DNA of 64,000 nucleotides from Chitinophagaceae bacterium (GCA_017307755.1 JAFKGQ010000009.1:1-64000); one strand, 5' to 3'; counted from the first letter of the stretch, positions 45,264 through 55,237 are shown. Program-made: numbers and translations. Notes: a model not told the origin generated them from the sequence alone.

Positions 45264-48200
45264 TTATTTTGTGGGATTGTAATATGGTTTTAACCAGCTT
45301 TTTTCTTTGTTCCCGGGTTGTGGCCGCCGGGGCAGTACCAGCTTGAACTTGTTCATACCGGGCCAGGCGTCATCCAGGAACAGGGCGCCTTTATGTAATT
45401 CTACCAGCGACCGGGCCAGGGCGAGGCCGATGCCCGTGCCTTTTTGCCGATGGGTTTCCTTTAGTCTGTAGAAGGGCTCGAAGATCCTTTCTTTCATTTC
45501 CTGGGGGATGATTGAGCCATCATTGGCTATTTCGATGACGATATCGTCCTCTTCACCGGCCGGAGGCAGCAATCTGATAAATACCTGCCCCTGTCCATAT
45601 TTTACTGCATTGCTGAAGAGGTTGCTGAAGACCTTGTTAAGCGCTTCTTCGTCAGCCATGGCATAGACATCGGCGGTGGGATGTTCGAAATTATAGGTAA
45701 GGTTTTTCTTTTTGGCCATGGCGTTGAAGCTGAGATAGGTTTCCTGCAACACTTCTGTGATATTGACCCTTGTAAAGTCCAGGCTAAAGCCCCTGGTTTC
45801 CGTCTGCCGGAAATCCAGTATTTGGGTGACGAGGGCTATCAACCTGTTGGTATTCCTTTCCATGGTGATGACATCCTCTTCTATTTCCGGCAGTTCGTCT
45901 ATCTTTTCCCGGAGGTTTTCGGCGGGGCCTTTTATCAATGTCAGCGGGGTGCGAATTTCGTGTGCGATGTTGGTAAAGAAATCGATCTTGGCCTCGTATA
46001 TCTCCTTTTCTTTTTTTATTTGCATACGGCGGTGGTAGCTGCGGACGATGTACCACACGAGTAAGATGATCAGCAGTGCGTAGGCTGACCAGGCCCAGCC
46101 GGTGGCCCAGAAAGGGGGGCGGACCATGATGGAAAGTGTTTTTTCCCTGTCTCCCCAGTGACCGCCAACTGCTGCCTTTATTTTAAATGTGTAAGAGCCC
46201 GGCGGGAGGTTTGTGAAATATACTTTACGATTAGTATTTAAATAGGTCCAGGTTTTGTCAAGCCCTTCCATGACGTAGCTGTATTCTGTTCTTTCCGGGG
46301 AAGCGAAACAAAGTGCTGCAAAGTCGATGCTAAAAGAGGACTGATCATAGGGAAGGGTGATCTTATCGGTGAAGATGATGGATTTTTTCAGAAACGACCT
46401 GTCTGCGTCGATCTTTAGCTCTGTGTTGCCCACCTGGAAGCCTGTGATATATACAGAAGGGGCAAAGCCTCCCCGTAAAAAATCGTTTGGATAAAAGGTG
46501 ATCATGCCTCTTACGCTGCCGAAATACAGTCTGCCGTCCTTGTCTTTAAAACCTGAATTATAATTGAATTGATCGTTGAGCAGACCATTGGCTTTGGTAT
46601 AGACCTTTATGGAGCCATCCTTGAGCATGTTGGCGAGGCCTTTTGAGGTTGTTACCCAGTAGTCGTTGTTATTATCTTCTATGAACCGGAAGATAAAGTT
46701 ACTGGGCAAGCCGTTCGCGGTGGTGTAAGTAAAAAATGTTTTTCTATCAGGGCTTAACCGGCAGAGGCCGGCGCCTTCCGTGGAGATCCATATGTTGTGA
46801 TGGCTGTCTTCAGCAATGGCATTGATGATGGAGGAGGAGAGGCTTTTACCGTCTGTGGCATCGCCCGGGATATGGCCGAGGTGACCGGTGGCGGGGTCCA
46901 GGTAATATACTCCTCTGCCATGCGTGCCTATCCAGATCACCCCATCGTGATCCTGCATCACGATGGCTACGAATGTATTAAGGGGGAAGCCTGGTATAGG
47001 TGTGAAGTTATCCGTCTTTTTGTTATAAGTATAGGCTCCATTGGAGGTGCCCAGTGCGAGGTTACCGTCGGCTGTCCTTATCAGGGACAGGACGAAATGG
47101 CTTTTTATATCATGGGGGCCGGGGCCTGCCATATAATGTCTTATGACTTTCCCTGTCCGTACATCCATAACGTCCAGACCGTGTTCAAAGGTGCCTATCC
47201 AGAGCTCGTTGCCTACGGACAGCAGGCCGTGGATATTGGTATAGGCGATGTCTGTGGAAGCGCCTGAGGGGATGAAATGCGTGATGGCGCCGGTGTTTAG
47301 ATCCAGCTTATTTAAACCGGCGTCTTCGGTGCCTATCCATATATTATTATAAGGGTCTTGGCAGATCTCGCGGGGTGCGCTGCCGCTGATGGAATTTTTT
47401 GAATTGTCGGGGTAATATTTCTGGAAAGAGGAGTATTGTTTGGAATAGTAGTTTACGCCGCCGAAGAAGGTGCCTGCCCATACGCCGCCTTCGGAATCTT
47501 TACAAAGGCTGTATACGGCATTGTCGGAGAGTGAATAGGGGTCCAGGGATTTTTTCCGGAGGTTGGTTGCGCTGCCGGTATTGATATCGAAGATAAAGAT
47601 ACCTGATTCCGTCCCCAGCCAGAACTCTCCGGGGGAGTATTGCAATATGTCCCTGACGTAGATGGTGGTCTTATCGGGGTTGTAAGTAAGTACGTCCTTA
47701 TAATCTCCCGTGGCGGCGTCAAAACTCTTCAAGCCCTGGTCGGTGGTGGCGATGAGGAAGCGGTTATTCCCTGCATAGCGTATCCGCTGCAACCATCGGG
47801 AGCTGGGAGCGGTTGAGTGAGAGAAAATATCGTAGGTGGTGAATGTTTCCGGTGCTTCATTAAATCTTTCTATGTACCCGTTGTTGGTGGTGAACCAGAT
47901 GCTTCCATCGTCCGCCTTGCAGATGGAAGTACAATATTGCGCCTGGGGGAAGTGTTTTAGCTGTCGTGTGATAAGGTTATACCTGTAGGCGCTGTTGAGA
48001 CAAAGGAACCAGAGGCTGCCTTTGTCATCTGTCTGGATATAATTGATCTCTACGAGGGAGTCGATGACACGTACCAGCTTTTCCTGCTGCTGATCGAATA
48101 CAAAGAGCCCATTCTGCCCTCCTACCCACAGGGTACCGCCTGCATCGCTGAAGAGACAGTAGATCATATCGCTGCCCAGGAGTTTTGTGTTGCTGTTGAA

Positions 48201-48413
48201 GAGCTTGAAGTGATAGCCGTCAAAGCGGTTGAGCCCTTCCTTTGTGCCGAACCAGAGGAAGCCATTTTTGTCCTGGGTGCTGCAGAAGACGGTGCTATTG
48301 GAGAGGCCGTTTTCTACCTGGTAGTGTCTGAAATAATAGGGTTGTGCGTTTGACCGGCAGAGGCATACGATGGGCAGTAGTAGTGTCAGGAGTATATTGG
48401 TATTTTTCACCAT
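45264..48413 (-). CDS. Two-component propeller sensor histidine kinase
   Basis: From ATG 48413 the product has 1,049 residues: signal peptide (CRSNAQ), about fourteen Reg_prop beta-propeller repeats in the periplasm (DKNGFLWFGTKEGLNRFDG and similar), a Y_Y_Y domain (near 690-760), one membrane segment (AYALLIILLVWYIV), HisKA with phospho-acceptor His818 (NIAHEIRTPL) and HATPase_c (NLFSNAVKYG; GTGIGLALA). A TTG at 48482 could extend the frame by 23 residues but would bury the signal peptide. It should sense a glycan breakdown product and phosphorylate the regulator at 44490. It faces the glycosidase operon. Confidence 0.92.
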   Translation of the reverse strand: MVKNTNILLTLLLPIVCLCRSNAQPYYFRHYQVENGLSNSTVFCSTQDKNGFLWFGTKEGLNRFDGYHFKLFNSNTKLLGSDMIYCLFSDAGGTLWVGGQNGLFVFDQQQEKLVRVIDSLVEINYIQTDDKGSLWFLCLNSAYRYNLITRQLKHFPQAQYCTSICKADDGSIWFTTNNGYIERFNEAPETFTTYDIFSHSTAPSSRWLQRIRYAGNNRFLIATTDQGLKSFDAATGDYKDVLTYNPDKTTIYVRDILQYSPGEFWLGTESGIFIFDINTGSATNLRKKSLDPYSLSDNAVYSLCKDSEGGVWAGTFFGGVNYYSKQYSSFQKYYPDNSKNSISGSAPREICQDPYNNIWIGTEDAGLNKLDLNTGAITHFIPSGASTDIAYTNIHGLLSVGNELWIGTFEHGLDVMDVRTGKVIRHYMAGPGPHDIKSHFVLSLIRTADGNLALGTSNGAYTYNKKTDNFTPIPGFPLNTFVAIVMQDHDGVIWIGTHGRGVYYLDPATGHLGHIPGDATDGKSLSSSIINAIAEDSHHNIWISTEGAGLCRLSPDRKTFFTYTTANGLPSNFIFRFIEDNNNDYWVTTSKGLANMLKDGSIKVYTKANGLLNDQFNYNSGFKDKDGRLYFGSVRGMITFYPNDFLRGGFAPSVYITGFQVGNTELKIDADRSFLKKSIIFTDKITLPYDQSSFSIDFAALCFASPERTEYSYVMEGLDKTWTYLNTNRKVYFTNLPPGSYTFKIKAAVGGHWGDREKTLSIMVRPPFWATGWAWSAYALLIILLVWYIVRSYHRRMQIKKEKEIYEAKIDFFTNIAHEIRTPLTLIKGPAENLREKIDELPEIEEDVITMERNTNRLIALVTQILDFRQTETRGFSLDFTRVNITEVLQETYLSFNAMAKKKNLTYNFEHPTADVYAMADEEALNKVFSNLFSNAVKYGQGQVFIRLLPPAGEEDDIVIEIANDGSIIPQEMKERIFEPFYRLKETHRQKGTGIGLALARSLVELHKGALFLDDAWPGMNKFKLVLPRRPQPGNKEKSWLKPYYNPTK

Positions 48414-48517
48414 GTAACAATTTGCAAAAATTATGATACGGAGTGAATCACCCCCCTCGCATATAACTTCTACTTTCGGCAAACGGTTAAAATTAGGGAT
48501 TTACCCTGATAAAACTA

Positions 48518-48531
48518 TGTAAACGTTTGCA
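48518..48531. promoter_or_regulatory. LacI-family operator upstream of the glycosidase operon
   Basis: TGTAAACGTTTGCA is a LacI/CcpA-type palindrome with a central CG and one mismatch between its halves. It sits in the divergent gap between the sensor kinase and the GH127-GH43 gene; a LacI-family regulator is encoded at the end of that operon. Confidence 0.65.
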
Positions 48532-48540
48532 AGACCAGAA

Positions 48541-48626
48541 TGAACCGGAGGTTCATTGTCCGAAAGGACAGACATTAGATCTTTCCGGAAAACGGGTTAA
48601 ATTTTTCAGGGGACCCGTTTTCCGGA
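48541..48626 (+). promoter_or_regulatory. Structured leader with three consecutive hairpins
   Basis: Three perfect inverted repeats follow one another: TGAACC/GGTTCA (48541-48555), TGTCC-GAAA-GGACA (48557-48570, a GAAA tetraloop), and TCCGGAAAACGGGT/ACCCGTTTTCCGGA (48584-48597 and 48613-48626, a 14-bp stem with 15-nt loop). The last ends 28 bp before the ATG and is followed by CATTTTAAAA, a weak U-run. They would form in the mRNA leader if transcription starts near the operator. Attenuator, RNA stability element and double operator are all possible. Confidence 0.55.
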
Positions 48627-48654
48627 CATTTTAAAACCAACCATTAATTGCTGT

Positions 48655-51600
48655 ATGAAATCCTACCGAGGGTTATTTCTACATAGATGCGTGTCCGCTA
48701 TTATTTTTTGTTTTTTATCTGTACCAGACGTATCGATGGCTCAGGGGCCTGTCGGGGAGTTGGTACAGGGACCTCCGGCGGGTGCGATGAATAGCTTTTA
48801 TGTGGGCAATAAGGCGCCATTGTTAAAAGAATCGTTTGAAAAATTGCCGGTGACGGCTTTCCGTCCGGGCGGGTGGTTAAGAAAACAGCTGGAATTGCAG
48901 CGGGATGGTCTTACTGGGCATCTGGGTGAGATCAGCGTATGGCTGTCCAAAAAAGACAATGCATGGCTTGCGGGAGACGGCAAGGGCAAATATGGATGGG
49001 AAGAATTACCGTACTGGTTAAAGGGGTATGCTAATATTGGATATATGCTCAGGGATACGGCAATGATCAGGGAAGCGTTGTTCTGGATGAGTCATGTACT
49101 TGTGAACCAACGGGAGAACGGGGATTTTGGGCCGATGGTAGAGCGCAACGGCAACCGGGACCTCTGGACCAATATGCCCATGTTATGGTGTCTGCAATCT
49201 TATTATGAGTTTTCTCATGATGCCAGGGTATTAAAGTTCATGAGCAGGTATTTCAAATGGGAATTATCGCTGCCGGATGAAAAATTCCTTGAGGACTATT
49301 GGGAGAAGAGCCGGGGGGGAGATAATATGCTCAGTGTTTACTGGCTATATAACCGCACCGGTGAAGCCTGGCTGTTGGACCTTGCGACAAAGATTGATCG
49401 GAACACCGCAAACTGGCGGCAAAAAGACAACCTTCCCAATTGGCACAATGTGAATATTGCTCAATGTTTCAGGGAGCCCGCGACTTATTATCTGCAGAGT
49501 CATCGGGCAGCCGACAGGGATGCAACCTATAATGATTTTGCGTTGGTACGGAATATCTACGGGCAGGTGCCGGGCGGCATGTTTGGCTCGGATGAGAATG
49601 CCCGTGAGGGATATGACGATCCCCGTCAGGCGGTGGAAACCTGTGGAATGGTGGAGCAAATGACCTCGGATCAGTGGCTGTTGCAGATGACGGGGGATAT
49701 GAAGTGGGCGGAGAATTGCGAGGATGTGGCTTTTAATACCTTCCCGGCCGCCTTTATGCCGGACTACAGGAGCCTGCGTTATCTTACTGCCCCCAACATG
49801 GTAGTGAGCGACAGCCGGAATCATGCGCCGGGTATTGCCAATGAAGGACCATTCCTGATGATGAACCCATTCAGCAGCCGGTGCTGTCAGCACAATCATG
49901 CGGCGGGATGGGTATATTATGCGGAGAATGCCTGGATGGCTACGCCGGACAATGGTCTGGCGGCTCAATTATACACGGAGGGTGTGGTGACGGCGAGCGT
50001 CGGAAAGGGACAGAAGGTGTCTATAGCGGCCTCTACGCACTATCCTTTTGAGGAGCAGGTGGTGTTGACCGTGCGTGCTGATAAGCCTACCGTTTTCCCT
50101 TTGTATCTGCGGGTGCCTGATTGGTGTAAAAGATTTAAAGCGACGGTGAACGGCAGGGAAGTAATGTATTCGGGTTCGGGAAGTTATATAAGATTGAGCG
50201 GAACCTGGAAGAATGGGGATAAGATCGTGATCGAGCTGCCGATGGAACTTCGTTTGCGGAAATGGGACAGGAATAAGAACAGTGTCAGCGTGAGCTATGG
50301 TCCCCTGGGGTTCTCATTAAAGATCGAGGAGCGATATGAACGGCGGAGCAGCAAGGAAACAGCGCAGGGGGATGCGCGCTGGCAGGAACATGCGGACGCG
50401 GATAAATGGCCTTCGTATGAAATATTCCCAGCATCGGATTGGAATTATGGGTTGGTGTTGGACAGCGGCATACGATCGTTTACCCTGAAGAGAAGAGATT
50501 GGCCTGCGGATAATGATCCGTTTACCAATGCTGCCGCCCCTATTGTGATACAGGCGAAAGGCAGACAGATACCGGACTGGAAGGTGGATCAGTATGGGTT
50601 GTGCGGGGTATTGCCGCAGAGCCCGGTGCATACGGATTCACCTATCGTGGAGCTTACGCTTGTGCCGATGGGCGGGGCGAGGTTGAGGATATCTGCTTTT
50701 CCGGTGGTGACATCGCCGGGTGATGTTCCAGGTGTTGAAAGTTCGGAGCAGGGGGGGACATTTACGAACCCCCTGTTGGCATCAGGACCCGATCCATATA
50801 GTTTTTATAAGGATGGATATTATTACTATACGCATACGATGGGGGACAGACTGGAGTTGTGGAAGACAAGGGATATCACCGACTTGCGTCATGCCGAACA
50901 TAAGACTATATTTATGCCACCTACCGGTACCATGTATTCGAAGGACCTGTGGGCGCCGGAAATACTTTTTTTGGAAGGAAAGTGGTATGCCTATTTTGCC
51001 GCTGATGACGGGCATAATAAGAATCACCGGCTGTATGTGCTGGAGAATGCCAGTGAGGACCCTTTTCATGGGGAATGGGTATTCAAAGGCAAACTGGCTG
51101 CCCCTTCGGACAAATGGGCTATTGACGGGGATGTATTCCGTTATAAGAACCAGTTGTACCTATTGTGGGCCGGCTGGGAAGGGGATGTCAACGGCAGACA
51201 GGATATTTATATTGCAAAAATGAAAAACCCCTGGGAGATAGAGGGGGAGCGTGTCCTGATCAGCAGCCCCGACTATGGATGGGAGAAAATAGGGGACCTG
51301 AGAGGGGAGACTCCCCCTCACATTGATGTAAATGAGGGGCCGCAGGCTTTAATGCATGGGGATGACCTGTTTGTCGTATATTCGGCCAGCGCCTGCTGGA
51401 CGGATAATTATGCTCTTGGGATGTTGCGGTTTACCGGTGGGAGCAATTTGCTAAATCCTGAGGCCTGGAAAAAATCATCTTCTCCTGTGTTTCAACAGTC
51501 CAAAGAAAATCAGGTATATGCCCCGGGGCACAATTCATTTTTTCTGTCTCCCGACGGCAGGGAAAACTGGCTGTTATACCATGCCAATTCAAAGCCCGGT

Positions 51601-51720
51601 CAGGGGTGTGGAAGGGAGCGTTCTCCACGGGCGCAGCCATTTACGTGGAATGCTGATGGATCACCCAATTTTGGGGAGCCCGTAAGTGAAAAAAAGGTCT
51701 TGTTAAAACCCTCTCATTGA
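48655..51720 (+). CDS. Bifunctional glycosidase: GH127 beta-L-arabinofuranosidase fused to GH43
   Basis: The 1,021-residue secreted protein has a signal peptide (about 1-30, SMAQ). Residues about 50-680 are a DUF1680/GH127-type (alpha/alpha)6 domain; Glu328, Cys330, Cys410 and Cys411 match the Zn-binding Glu and Cys set, one Cys being the nucleophile. Residues about 700-1020 are a five-bladed GH43 domain with the catalytic base Asp713 (GPDPYSF), Asp824 (AIDGDVF) and general acid Glu894 (NEGPQ). The pair could remove arabinofuranose units of both anomers from one side chain. GH146 is an alternative for the first half. First gene of the operon. Confidence 0.85.
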   Translation: MKSYRGLFLHRCVSAIIFCFLSVPDVSMAQGPVGELVQGPPAGAMNSFYVGNKAPLLKESFEKLPVTAFRPGGWLRKQLELQRDGLTGHLGEISVWLSKKDNAWLAGDGKGKYGWEELPYWLKGYANIGYMLRDTAMIREALFWMSHVLVNQRENGDFGPMVERNGNRDLWTNMPMLWCLQSYYEFSHDARVLKFMSRYFKWELSLPDEKFLEDYWEKSRGGDNMLSVYWLYNRTGEAWLLDLATKIDRNTANWRQKDNLPNWHNVNIAQCFREPATYYLQSHRAADRDATYNDFALVRNIYGQVPGGMFGSDENAREGYDDPRQAVETCGMVEQMTSDQWLLQMTGDMKWAENCEDVAFNTFPAAFMPDYRSLRYLTAPNMVVSDSRNHAPGIANEGPFLMMNPFSSRCCQHNHAAGWVYYAENAWMATPDNGLAAQLYTEGVVTASVGKGQKVSIAASTHYPFEEQVVLTVRADKPTVFPLYLRVPDWCKRFKATVNGREVMYSGSGSYIRLSGTWKNGDKIVIELPMELRLRKWDRNKNSVSVSYGPLGFSLKIEERYERRSSKETAQGDARWQEHADADKWPSYEIFPASDWNYGLVLDSGIRSFTLKRRDWPADNDPFTNAAAPIVIQAKGRQIPDWKVDQYGLCGVLPQSPVHTDSPIVELTLVPMGGARLRISAFPVVTSPGDVPGVESSEQGGTFTNPLLASGPDPYSFYKDGYYYYTHTMGDRLELWKTRDITDLRHAEHKTIFMPPTGTMYSKDLWAPEILFLEGKWYAYFAADDGHNKNHRLYVLENASEDPFHGEWVFKGKLAAPSDKWAIDGDVFRYKNQLYLLWAGWEGDVNGRQDIYIAKMKNPWEIEGERVLISSPDYGWEKIGDLRGETPPHIDVNEGPQALMHGDDLFVVYSASACWTDNYALGMLRFTGGSNLLNPEAWKKSSSPVFQQSKENQVYAPGHNSFFLSPDGRENWLLYHANSKPGQGCGRERSPRAQPFTWNADGSPNFGEPVSEKKVLLKPSH

Positions 51721-51723
51721 CAT

Positions 51724-54249
51724 ATGAAAAAGAACAGGATTATTACATGGTGTTTATTATTGGCGGGTCAATTTGCGGCAGCGCAATCGTTGCGGGCGCC
51801 TGCTTACCCTTTGATCACGCATGACCCTTATTTTAGTATCTGGTCCATGACGGACACGCTGAATGCGGCGCCTACCAAACATTGGACGGGCACTGACCAG
51901 GCGTTGCTTGGGATGGTGAAGGTGGATGGTACCGTATACCGTTTTCTCGGTGCGGTGGACCAGAGCTACAAGACGATCCTTCCGGCCAGCGACGAAAAAG
52001 GTTATGATGTCAAATATACCGAAACGGCCCCGCCGGCGGATTGGATGAAGGTGGAGTTTGGGGAGGCTGGCTGGAATGTGGGTAAGGCGCCATTTAGCGA
52101 TAACAGCAGTGTGGCGGGTACGTTATGGCGGAGCAAGGACCTTTGGGCAAGAAGGACGTTCACCATTACGGGAAAGCGTTCAGGCCCGCTGTATCTTAAG
52201 CTGCAACACGACGACAATGTAGAGGTATATCTCAATGGTGAGCCGGTCTATCAGAAGAAGGGATGGACGGGTAAGTTTATTTATATCCCTTTGGAAAAGG
52301 GTCTTTTGCGGACAGGCAGTAATGTACTTGCCATTCATGTCGCCAATACGGCCGGCGGCGCCTGGCTGGATGCAGGGTTGGTAGAAAAGCCGTTGTCGAC
52401 AGATGTAACACCGGAGAATGTGGCGGTTCAAAAGAGCGTCCGTATCCAGGCTATGCAGACGAGCTATGAGTTTATCTGTGGTAAGGTGGACCTGTCGCTG
52501 ACGTTTACTTCCCCGTTGTTGCCGGACGATCTGGACCTATTGTCCAGGCCTGTGTCCTATGTCAGTGTGAAAGTGCGGTCCAATGATGGGGTCAAGCATG
52601 ATGTGCAGGTGTATTTTGGCGCGTCCACGGATATTGCGGTAAACAATGCTACGCAGCCTGTGAGAGCGCAGCGGTATGATGCGCAAGGGCATGGGCTGAA
52701 TGTCCTCAAGGCCGGGACGGTGGAACAGCCAATCCTGAAAAAGAAAGGCGATGATCTTCGCATCGACTGGGGGTATATGTATGTAACTGCTTTTGCGGGA
52801 AAGGGCCTGAGTCAGTCTATTTCGACATCTGCTACTCCCGCGCAGGTTTTTGCCGGCGGTGGACCGGCGAGTCTGGAAGGGAAGCATCTCTGGCTGAATA
52901 CGGTGGCTTCTTTGGGGAAGGTGGATACCAGGGGACGGGAACAGGTGTTTATGGTGGGGTATGACGATATCTATGCCATACAATATTTTCATCAGGACCT
53001 GCGTGCGTGGTGGAGGGATAAGCAGGGTGCTACGATCGAGAAGGAAATGATGGATGCATGGACGAATTATGAGGAGATTATAAAACGGTGTGCAGTGTTT
53101 AATAAGCGGTTGTATGATGATGCTGAGAAAGCGGGGGGCGAGAAGTATGCCCGGCTTTGCGAACTGGCTTATCGGCAAAGTGTAGCCGCGCACAAGCTGC
53201 TGAAAAGCCCGGAGGGGGAGATCCTTTTTCTTTCCAAGGAGAATTTCAGCAACGGGTCTATCAATACGGTGGATGTCACTTATCCTTCCGCGCCCTTATA
53301 CCTGGCGTACAATCCCGATCTGTTGAAGGGTATGCTGAACGGCATCTTTTACTTTAGTGAAAGCGGTAAATGGACAAAGCCCATTGCGGCCCATGACCTG
53401 GGGACCTATCCGTTGGCAAATGGGCAGACTTATGGAGAGGACATGCCTGTGGAAGAATGCGGGAATATGATCATTCTTACGACGGCTATCTGCAAGGTGG
53501 AAGGGAAGGCAGACTATGCCAGGAAGCATTGGAAGACCCTCAGCACCTGGGCGGAGTATTTATCAAAGGAAGGGCTCGATCCTGCGGGTCAGTTGTGTAC
53601 GGATGATTTTGCGGGACATCTTGCCCGGAATGTGAATTTATCGGCCAAAGCCATCGTGGCATTGGGCGGGTATGCGTGGATGGCCCAGCAGTTGGGAGAA
53701 AAGGAAACCTTTTCCAAGTATAGTCAGGTGGCAAAGGACATGGTGGTGAAATGGATGAGAATGGCGGATAATGGGGATCATTATGGATTGGTTTTTGAAA
53801 GTAAGGGTACCTGGAGCCAGAAATACAATCTTGTATGGGATAAGATCCTTGGGTTGGGGTTGTTCCCGAAGGAGGTGTATGAAACGGAGGTAGCTTATTA
53901 TCTCACCAAGCAAAACAAATATGGTCTTCCTCTGGACAGCCGCCGCGGGTATACCAAGTCGGACTGGATCTTGTGGACGGCAGTGCTGGCGAAGGATCAA
54001 AAGGATTTCGAGGCGCTGGCGGACCCGGTGTACAAGTATGCGGATGAAACTCCGACCAGGGTGCCTCTCAGCGACTGGCATGAGACGGAGGATGGAAGGC
54101 AGGTAGGTTTTCAGGCGAGGAGTGTGGTGGGTGGATATTTTATGAAAGTATTGGAAGAAAAGTTAAAAAAGAATCAGTATGAAAAAAATGTTGGCACTGG
54201 GTCTATTGACCGTCGGGCTGATGACAGGGACGGTCACGGCACAAAGTAA
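51724..54249 (+). CDS. Glutaminase-A-like exported protein (DUF4965/DUF1793 type)
   Basis: The 841-residue protein has a signal peptide (about 1-20, AAAQ), an N-terminal DUF4964/DUF5127-like part (PAYPLITHDPYFSIWSMTDTLN) with a jelly-roll insert near 110-225 (LKLQHDDNVEVYLNGE), and a large helical C-domain (VTYPSAPLYLAYNPDLLKGML; YPLANGQTYGEDMPVEECGNM). Members are named after fungal glutaminase A, but bacterial ones mostly sit in glycan loci and may be glycosidases. It starts 3 bp after the GH127-GH43 gene. The last 23 residues are read across the start of the next gene (71-bp overlap), and look like an accidental extension. Confidence 0.8.
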   Translation: MKKNRIITWCLLLAGQFAAAQSLRAPAYPLITHDPYFSIWSMTDTLNAAPTKHWTGTDQALLGMVKVDGTVYRFLGAVDQSYKTILPASDEKGYDVKYTETAPPADWMKVEFGEAGWNVGKAPFSDNSSVAGTLWRSKDLWARRTFTITGKRSGPLYLKLQHDDNVEVYLNGEPVYQKKGWTGKFIYIPLEKGLLRTGSNVLAIHVANTAGGAWLDAGLVEKPLSTDVTPENVAVQKSVRIQAMQTSYEFICGKVDLSLTFTSPLLPDDLDLLSRPVSYVSVKVRSNDGVKHDVQVYFGASTDIAVNNATQPVRAQRYDAQGHGLNVLKAGTVEQPILKKKGDDLRIDWGYMYVTAFAGKGLSQSISTSATPAQVFAGGGPASLEGKHLWLNTVASLGKVDTRGREQVFMVGYDDIYAIQYFHQDLRAWWRDKQGATIEKEMMDAWTNYEEIIKRCAVFNKRLYDDAEKAGGEKYARLCELAYRQSVAAHKLLKSPEGEILFLSKENFSNGSINTVDVTYPSAPLYLAYNPDLLKGMLNGIFYFSESGKWTKPIAAHDLGTYPLANGQTYGEDMPVEECGNMIILTTAICKVEGKADYARKHWKTLSTWAEYLSKEGLDPAGQLCTDDFAGHLARNVNLSAKAIVALGGYAWMAQQLGEKETFSKYSQVAKDMVVKWMRMADNGDHYGLVFESKGTWSQKYNLVWDKILGLGLFPKEVYETEVAYYLTKQNKYGLPLDSRRGYTKSDWILWTAVLAKDQKDFEALADPVYKYADETPTRVPLSDWHETEDGRQVGFQARSVVGGYFMKVLEEKLKKNQYEKNVGTGSIDRRADDRDGHGTK

Positions 54250-55237
54250 GGTATGGTCTGCGGAGAAGGCGAATGCCTGGTATCAGCAGCATAAATGGCT
54301 GACAGGAGCAAATTATATCCCGGCAAGTGCCATCAATCAGCTGGAGATGTGGCAGGCGGAGACATTTGATCCGGCTATCATCGACAAGGAGTTGGGCTGG
54401 GCTGAAAGCATTGGGTTCAATACCCTGCGTGTCTTTTTGCATTCCGTTGCCTGGAAGGTTGACCCTGCGGGTTTTAAAAAGAGGGTAGACCAGTTCCTGG
54501 CCATTGCCGACAAGCATCATATCCAGCCTTTGTTTGTATTCTTTGACGATTGCTGGGCAAAGACCTGTGCACCCGGCAAGCAGCCGGCGCCAAAACCAGG
54601 GGTGCACAATTCCGGCTGGGTCCAGGACCCGGGGCAGCCTGCTTCCACGGACCCTGCTAATTTCCCCCTGCTGGAGAAGTATGTGAAGGATGTGTTGACC
54701 ACTTTTGCCCACGACAAGCGCATTTTGTTGTGGGATCTGTATAATGAACCGGGTAACGGCGGCAAGGGCGATTCTTCGATGGCGCTGCTATCGAAAGTAT
54801 TTGAATGGGCCTGGGCGGTCCGGCCGGAACAGCCTATCAGTGCGGGTCTTTGGCAGTGGGACCTGGAAAAACTGAATGCATTCCAATTGAACAACTCGGA
54901 TGTAATTACCTATCACGATTATGAGGAGCTGCCCTGGCACAAGCGGACGGTGGAGCTGCTGAAGGCGAACGGCAAGCCTTTGATCTGTACGGAGTACATG
55001 GCCCGGACCAGGAACAGCCGGTTCTCCACCATCCTTCCCATGCTGAAGCAGGAGAATGTGGGCGCCATCAACTGGGGTTTTGTGGAAGGGAAGACGAATA
55101 CGATCTATGCATGGGATACGCCTATACCGGATGGGGCTCAGCCGGTGGAATGGTTCCACGATATTTTCCGCAAGGATGGGACGGCATACCGGCAGGACGA
55201 AGTGAATCTGATAAAGAAGTTAAATGGTGTGAATTAA
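54179..55237 (+). CDS. GH-A clan glycoside hydrolase (GH5-like)
   Basis: The 352-residue protein has a signal peptide (about 1-22, VTAQ) and a TIM barrel with the clan-A acid/base Glu190 in DLYNEPGN and nucleophile Glu272 in LICTEYMAR. The phrase GFNTLRVFLHSVAW near 80-93 is typical of beta strand 2-3 in cellulase/mannanase-like enzymes. The family resembles small GH5-type proteins often annotated as 1,4-beta-xylanase; the substrate is not certain. Its start overlaps the preceding gene by 71 bp in another frame, and it ends 2 bp before the LacI gene. Confidence 0.82.
   Translation: MKKMLALGLLTVGLMTGTVTAQSKVWSAEKANAWYQQHKWLTGANYIPASAINQLEMWQAETFDPAIIDKELGWAESIGFNTLRVFLHSVAWKVDPAGFKKRVDQFLAIADKHHIQPLFVFFDDCWAKTCAPGKQPAPKPGVHNSGWVQDPGQPASTDPANFPLLEKYVKDVLTTFAHDKRILLWDLYNEPGNGGKGDSSMALLSKVFEWAWAVRPEQPISAGLWQWDLEKLNAFQLNNSDVITYHDYEELPWHKRTVELLKANGKPLICTEYMARTRNSRFSTILPMLKQENVGAINWGFVEGKTNTIYAWDTPIPDGAQPVEWFHDIFRKDGTAYRQDEVNLIKKLNGVN

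Noticed and set aside
48414..48482. TTG start at 48482 for the propeller kinase
   Set aside because: It would put 23 residues before a normal signal peptide; ATG 48413 is preferred.
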